A DNA stretch of 64,000 nt from Pararge aegeria. Its lineage: Eukaryota > Arthropoda > Insecta > Lepidoptera > Nymphalidae. A program made the position numbers and the translations under genes. Where the stretch lies: NCBI RefSeq assembly GCF_905163445.1, contig NC_053190.1, positions 15,068,501 to 15,132,500 of the forward strand, read 5' to 3'. Shown here piece after piece: positions 60,376 to 64,000 of this stretch. Position 1 is the first letter of the stretch. Each line of letters starts with the position of its first letter. Under the pieces are notes generated by a model. The model worked only from the letters and a program-made list of their open reading frames with translations. It was not told the origin of the DNA and ran no database searches.

Positions 60376-61811
60376 ACATATCGTCTCATTTACTTTTATA
60401 GGCACAGTAGATCACAGAAATATAATTGTTTTATAATCTGTGAAACGAAAAGTGAAACACTTTTTTTATATTATATATTTGATCATCTGTTGTTTCAATT
60501 GTTGCGTCAAAAGAAATCACGATCATATTGACTTATGAGTACAAAAACTACTAATTGCTACTTTTTACTTTTATCTCTATAATTGTTTTCCTTTCGGTCC
60601 GATACAAATACTTTTTATGCTCTTTTAGGCTCCTCCCGGTCAACGTCAATTAAATTTGATCGGGGCCATTGTGGAGATCGATTAAAAATCGATACGGTAT
60701 CGATCGGGAATCGTATTTAATTTGGATCACTCGATTTGGACGGCGCATGTATTGTCTTGGGGCAAATAAATGCTTATAGGGAAAAAGTTATATTATGCGT
60801 AACGGAACTTTTAAACGATCTAAACGTTGCAGGAATTAAGTAACCATAGTGAGGTTTTTTGTCTAACAGTGGCAACACAATTTATATACCGGTCTTTTAT
60901 AGACAGATAAACGTTAATTTTAATGTTTATCTGTAGCCAAGCTGTAGCCAAGGTGTGTAAAAAATTGAACTTATAAATGAGTCAAATTATTAAAAGTAAT
61001 CTTTAAACTATAAAATGTATAAAGAAACATCCTACACCAAGTGCGAATGGTAGGATACAGCGGCGGCAGTAGGTATCTTTAAGTGGTCAGCTGTTTCAAA
61101 GCTGTAATAACTGGTTACTATGTAGTAAACTGAACATTTTTCAAATAAGGCCATGATATTATGTTTTATTTCTTAAGAATTATTGTCAACAAAGCATTGT
61201 AGATAAATTAAATTATTAAAAATTAATCTTAAAGATATAAATAATATATTTGCGTTGTGATACTAGTTCTATTTAAAGATCTATATCGGAAACTATTGGA
61301 ACATAAAAATAACTACATGCAATTTACATACATGATAACACTTTTGCATATTGCACTTAAAGTACCTTCGCATCTAACGTCCGATACTGTAGTCTGTACC
61401 ACTATCTCTAATTAAACTGCGGTATCTTCAAAGAAAATATTTACCAAAGTATATTATAGCATTTGATAAGCCGTATTAAATGGTTAAAAACGATTAATAC
61501 ATAGATAAAGTTAATGTAACCTCCGATCAAAATGCAGTAACGTATGAACTTAATTATTGTGCCACAGTTTAAACCAAAATGTAGTTATACTGCGCACTTG
61601 CCTTGTATTACGTAACATAACTTTGCTTACATATGTTTTCTTGGTTTTTCATTAAATTTCTGAACTGGACTTCATAATAAGTTAGAGTTTAAGAATTATT
61701 ACCGTAAACAAAAGTTAAAAAGCTATTTCGGTCTCACTATTTGAGTGTCATTCACCCAAAAAATATTTACTAGAAAGTTACAGGGATTTTAAAAACAAAA
61801 TCTTTTCTTTG
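60376..61811. other. Intron sequence before PRDM exon 2, with a CGAT-rich patch
   Basis: Mostly AT-rich DNA. At 60655-60730 several ATCGAT/CGATA strings cluster (GATCGATTAAAAATCGATAC, TATCGATCGGG), a motif type bound by insulator or DREF-like factors in insects. No interspersed repeat interrupts the 1.4 kb upstream of the exon, unlike most of the intron. Confidence 0.4.
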
Positions 61812-61817
61812 TTTTAG

Positions 61818-61928
61818 GTACGACATCGGTTCGGATTATTCGACGAAGTCTGCACTTCAGGTGGAATTCAAGTCCGACATTGTAATTGGGTGCGTTTTCT
61901 CCGAGTCTCGGAGAATTATGGACCACAA
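61818..61928 (+). CDS. PRDM-family gene, coding exon 2 (core of PR/SET domain)
   Basis: Thirty-seven codons (protein residues 64-100), entered after a pyrimidine-rich acceptor ending TTTTAG and left at CAA|GTAAGA; both junctions are phase 0. The frame gives HCNWVRFLRV at residues 84-93, matching the PRDM core motif 'sNWmRyvn'. The spacing from the exon 1 FQG motif to this NW (39 residues) is normal for a PR domain, so no exon appears to be missing between them. The other frames give no family match. The exon sits at the far end of the giant intron and is separated from exon 3 by only 537 bp. Confidence 0.85.
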
Positions 61929-62465
61929 GTAAGAATGACAATCGTACTATGTATGATATTATAGTCTAGTAAATTGGTTAACCTACTACTTTTGTGACAT
62001 ACTTTTTACTATATTAAATTACTTATCTTACGGCTTAGCCGAAATTTGTACTATATGTGAATGCAAAAATAGTACCCTGACTTGATATCAAATGGCAAAA
62101 AGATATCGTGATATAATAATATTTTGAAAATCATAATATTACAGAGTATTAAACCAGTAGGTACTTGTTGTAAACTAATGTACCAGTAGGTACATTACAA
62201 TCTCATGTTGTAAACTATATTGAAATAGGTGAACAGTACTTTAAATTAAAATGAGTAATGAAGAATTTTCAACTCTAAGCAAGTGACAAAAGATTTAATT
62301 GACTTCAACGCTATATTGTTTTGATACTCGAAAATGACTCCTCTGTTGCAAGCGTGTAAATCTCTTAACAAACAGAGAGATATATAGGCTTAGACATAAT
62401 CTCGAACCACTTTTAACATGTTTGTGGCATAATTACCCATTTTTATATTTAAAAAAATGTTGTAG
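61929..62465 (+). other. PRDM intron 2 (537 bp)
   Basis: A short phase-0 intron from GTAAGA to TTGTAG. It is AT-rich and holds no recognisable repeat family except a small duplication of a CCAGTAGGTAC string near 62157-62197. A 9-bp perfect inverted repeat occurs at 62176-62184 and 62189-62197. Confidence 0.75.
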
Positions 62466-62637
62466 GTAAACCTAGTCTGTACAAAAGTGAAAGGAGAGCC
62501 AGTTTATGAAGCGGTGAAGCCTGTGTCGGCGCATACTGAACTGGTCGTATACTACCTTCCCGAAAGACCTGAAGAATTATTCTTTGTAAGGATGAGAAAC
62601 AACTTGTATAGACAGACGATGGACTCTATATTAGAGG
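62466..62637 (+). CDS. PRDM-family gene, coding exon 3 (C-terminal PR/SET domain)
   Basis: Fifty-seven codons plus one base (residues 101-157), after an acceptor ending TTGTAG. It starts VNLVCTKVKG, matching the family 'qNLva-q-xG' strand, and continues to HTELVVYYLPE (residues 123-133), the counterpart of 'g-ELlvwYg' that closes PR domains. Tryptophan is replaced by Tyr in the usual VWY position. The tail, rich in Arg, Asn and Met, is unlike the vertebrate members I can recall. The donor GAGG|GTGAGT leaves phase 1. No zinc-finger C2H2 pattern occurs before the window ends, so the rest of the gene lies to the right. Confidence 0.85.
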
Positions 62638-62707
62638 GTGAGTTGATAAAGAAATCTTATTTTAAAAGTATGAAAAAAATATTATTTACATCAAAATGTT
62701 ACTTATA

Positions 62708-62985
62708 AAGATACGAAGCGGTGATAGCCACGTCGTTAGGATTTCGGCTTTACTTTCGGGAAGCTGTGTTCGAATCCCAGCACGCACCTACAACTTTTCT
62801 AAGACATGTGCGTTTTATGTAATTAAAATATCGCTTGCTTCCACGGTGAAGGACACCTGCATGCTTGAGAGTTCTCCATAATATTCTCAAAGGCGTGTGA
62901 AGTCCACCAATCCGCACTTAGCCAGCGTGGCGGACTTCGACCCAGACCTGTGCCCTGCAGTGGGGCGGTTGATATGATGGAGGCC
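62708..62985 (+). mobile_element. SINE-B copy in PRDM intron 3
   Basis: It starts about 70 bp after the exon 3 donor: ACGAAGCGGTGATAGCCACG, GTTCGAATCCCAGCACGC, 3' end CCCTGCAGTGGGGCGG. Its proximity to the donor means it would be included in any read-through transcript. Confidence 0.75.
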
Positions 62986-63089
62986 ACGGAAACTCGCAGA
63001 TACTCATCCTAACGGGCCTCCGAAACGTACACACGTTGTCTACGTTGTCTACGTTGCCAACGCACGTTGAAATTACATTTCGATGAAGT

Positions 63090-63292
63090 AATTAAAATAT
63101 CACTTCAGGTGAAGGAAAACATCGAGAGGAAACCTGCATGCCTGAGAGTTCTACTTAACGTTCTCACATGAGTGTGGAGTCCACCAATCCGTACTGGGCC
63201 AGCGTAGTGCTAGCGCCTTAACCCCTTCTCAAAGTGGGAGGTGACCCGTGCCCTATAGTGGGCCGGTAATGATGATGACGATGATTAGTTAT
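63090..63292 (+). mobile_element. SINE-B copy, head missing
   Basis: It begins ATTAAAATATCACTTCAGGTGAAGG and ends TAGTGGGCCGGTAATGATG with a GATGATGACGATGA tail. Confidence 0.7.
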
Positions 63293-63894
63293 TAAAAACC
63301 TTTATCAAATACTAAATTAATTATGGTATTTGTAAGTCCAGATGAGTCAGTGAATTATATTTACTGCTGTTAATTTTAAGCTACGTATCAACTCTACAAA
63401 TAAATATCTTAAAAAAAATATGAATACGTAACTAAAATAATATATAAGACTAAAGTGAATTTCTATATGCCGTTTCAAGGAAATACCTAACCAAAGCTTA
63501 TTTTTGACACGGAAATATAAATACATTTACAACATTACAAAAAGTTAAACAGATTCCAGTGTACACACTGTATTTAGCAGGTGGTCATAATCACCGAATG
63601 TCGGTGAAAGTGGCACAGCACATGAATTTACGACCGCTTGATAATCGCAGGCAATAGACGACGCATGGAATCATATCAAATTGATTGTACTACTGATTTA
63701 TTAAAATTAACGCATGTTTGTTACGAGTAAGATTATTGAGCTTTAGCGCGATCAAATGGCAAACCAGTTGGTTAGTCATGAAGCATTATCGAGTTGCAGC
63801 GGATATCCGATTTTATTAATACAAGGTATATTTCAAGTAGGTGTATAATATGTACAAGTACCAAGTAGGTACATGATACATATATTGAGAGAGA

Positions 63895-63965
63895 AGGTAG
63901 TCTAGTTGTTGGCACGTTTAACTATCGTTATTGAGATCTTGGGTTCGAGTCCCCTTTCAGGCCAA
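63895..63965 (+). mobile_element. tRNA-like SINE head (D family) at window edge
   Basis: GGTAGTCTAGTTGTTGGCACG (box A) and GGGTTCGAGTCCCCTTTCAG (box B) form a tRNA-like head. The stems are too imperfect for a functional tRNA, so a SINE is preferred. The body runs off the window. Confidence 0.55.
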
Positions 63966-64000
63966 ATGTTTGTATTGCGATTTTCACTCTAGAAAACACT

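Larger units (their letters stand above)
3640..61817 (+). other. Giant first coding intron of the PRDM gene (58,178 bp)
   Basis: The intron is bounded by GTAAGT at 3640 and a TTTTAG acceptor at 61812-61817, both phase 0. It splits the PR domain between the first beta strands and the NW core. It is filled with SINE, LINE, Helitron and MITE remnants, a higher-order tandem array and AT-rich unique sequence. The exon pairing is inferred from frame, phase and domain continuity; an extra alternative exon inside cannot be excluded (see 47645-47818). Confidence 0.8.
62638..64000 (+). other. Start of PRDM intron 3, running off the window
   Basis: This begins at the GTGAGT donor, and no acceptor-exon pair is evident before 64000. 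It carries two B-family SINE copies (62708-62985 and 63090-63290) and a tRNA-like SINE head near the edge (63895-63965). The rest is AT-rich with no recognisable coding signal. Confidence 0.65.

Noticed and set aside
63895..63965. Possible functional tRNA gene
   Set aside because: Boxes A and B are present but the acceptor and anticodon stems do not pair well, and similar heads elsewhere in the window carry SINE bodies.

Overview
This is eukaryotic nuclear DNA, AT-rich and dominated by interspersed repeats. It is most likely from a lepidopteran, probably a butterfly. That placement rests on repeat families I recognise: several tRNA-derived SINE families, RTE-type LINE tails, and Helitrons that begin with TC and end in CTAG after a small hairpin. 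No bacterial-style operons, rRNA genes, CRISPR arrays or intact autonomous transposon genes are visible. Almost all long ORFs are shadows of repeats.

The one clear protein-coding gene is on the + strand. It supplies three consecutive coding exons of a PR/SET-domain (PRDM-family) protein: 3451-3639, 61818-61928 and 62466-62637. They join in phase 0 / phase 0, exit in phase 1, and encode one PR domain of about 157 residues. The gene continues beyond the right edge, where zinc fingers would be expected. The first intron is 58,178 bp and fills most of the window, so the PR domain is split by one very large, repeat-packed intron.

Layout. 1-3450: upstream sequence with repeat relics, a C-family SINE, a GC-rich patch and a fold-back repeat about 400 bp before the start codon. 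3451-3639: exon 1. 3640-20000: mostly old AT-rich sequence with SINE fragments. 18.4-34 kb: dense SINE/LINE debris, including two mosaic retroelement units near 27 and 32 kb. 35.0-36.3 kb: a tandem array with alternating long and short units (about 364-bp higher-order period). 37.3-38.7 kb: two non-autonomous Helitrons with precise ends. 39-50 kb: further SINE and LINE ends, plus an orphan exon-like ORF at 47645-47818. 50-54.1 kb: three diverged copies of a small module with inverted arms, and a hAT-type MITE. 54-61.8 kb: more SINEs, a palindromic MITE at 59.1 kb and a TACTACTTATA-rich minisatellite at 60.2 kb. 61.8-64 kb: PRDM exons 2 and 3, then SINE copies in the next intron.

Two possible nested coding segments are listed at low confidence: the orphan exon (+, about 47.7 kb) and a short minus-strand ORF with a signal-peptide-like N-terminus (about 20.6 kb). 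Repeat names such as 'SINE-A' and 'LINE-C' are local labels used to link copies in this window; they are not database names. Repeat edges are approximate unless a target-site duplication or terminal motif is stated.
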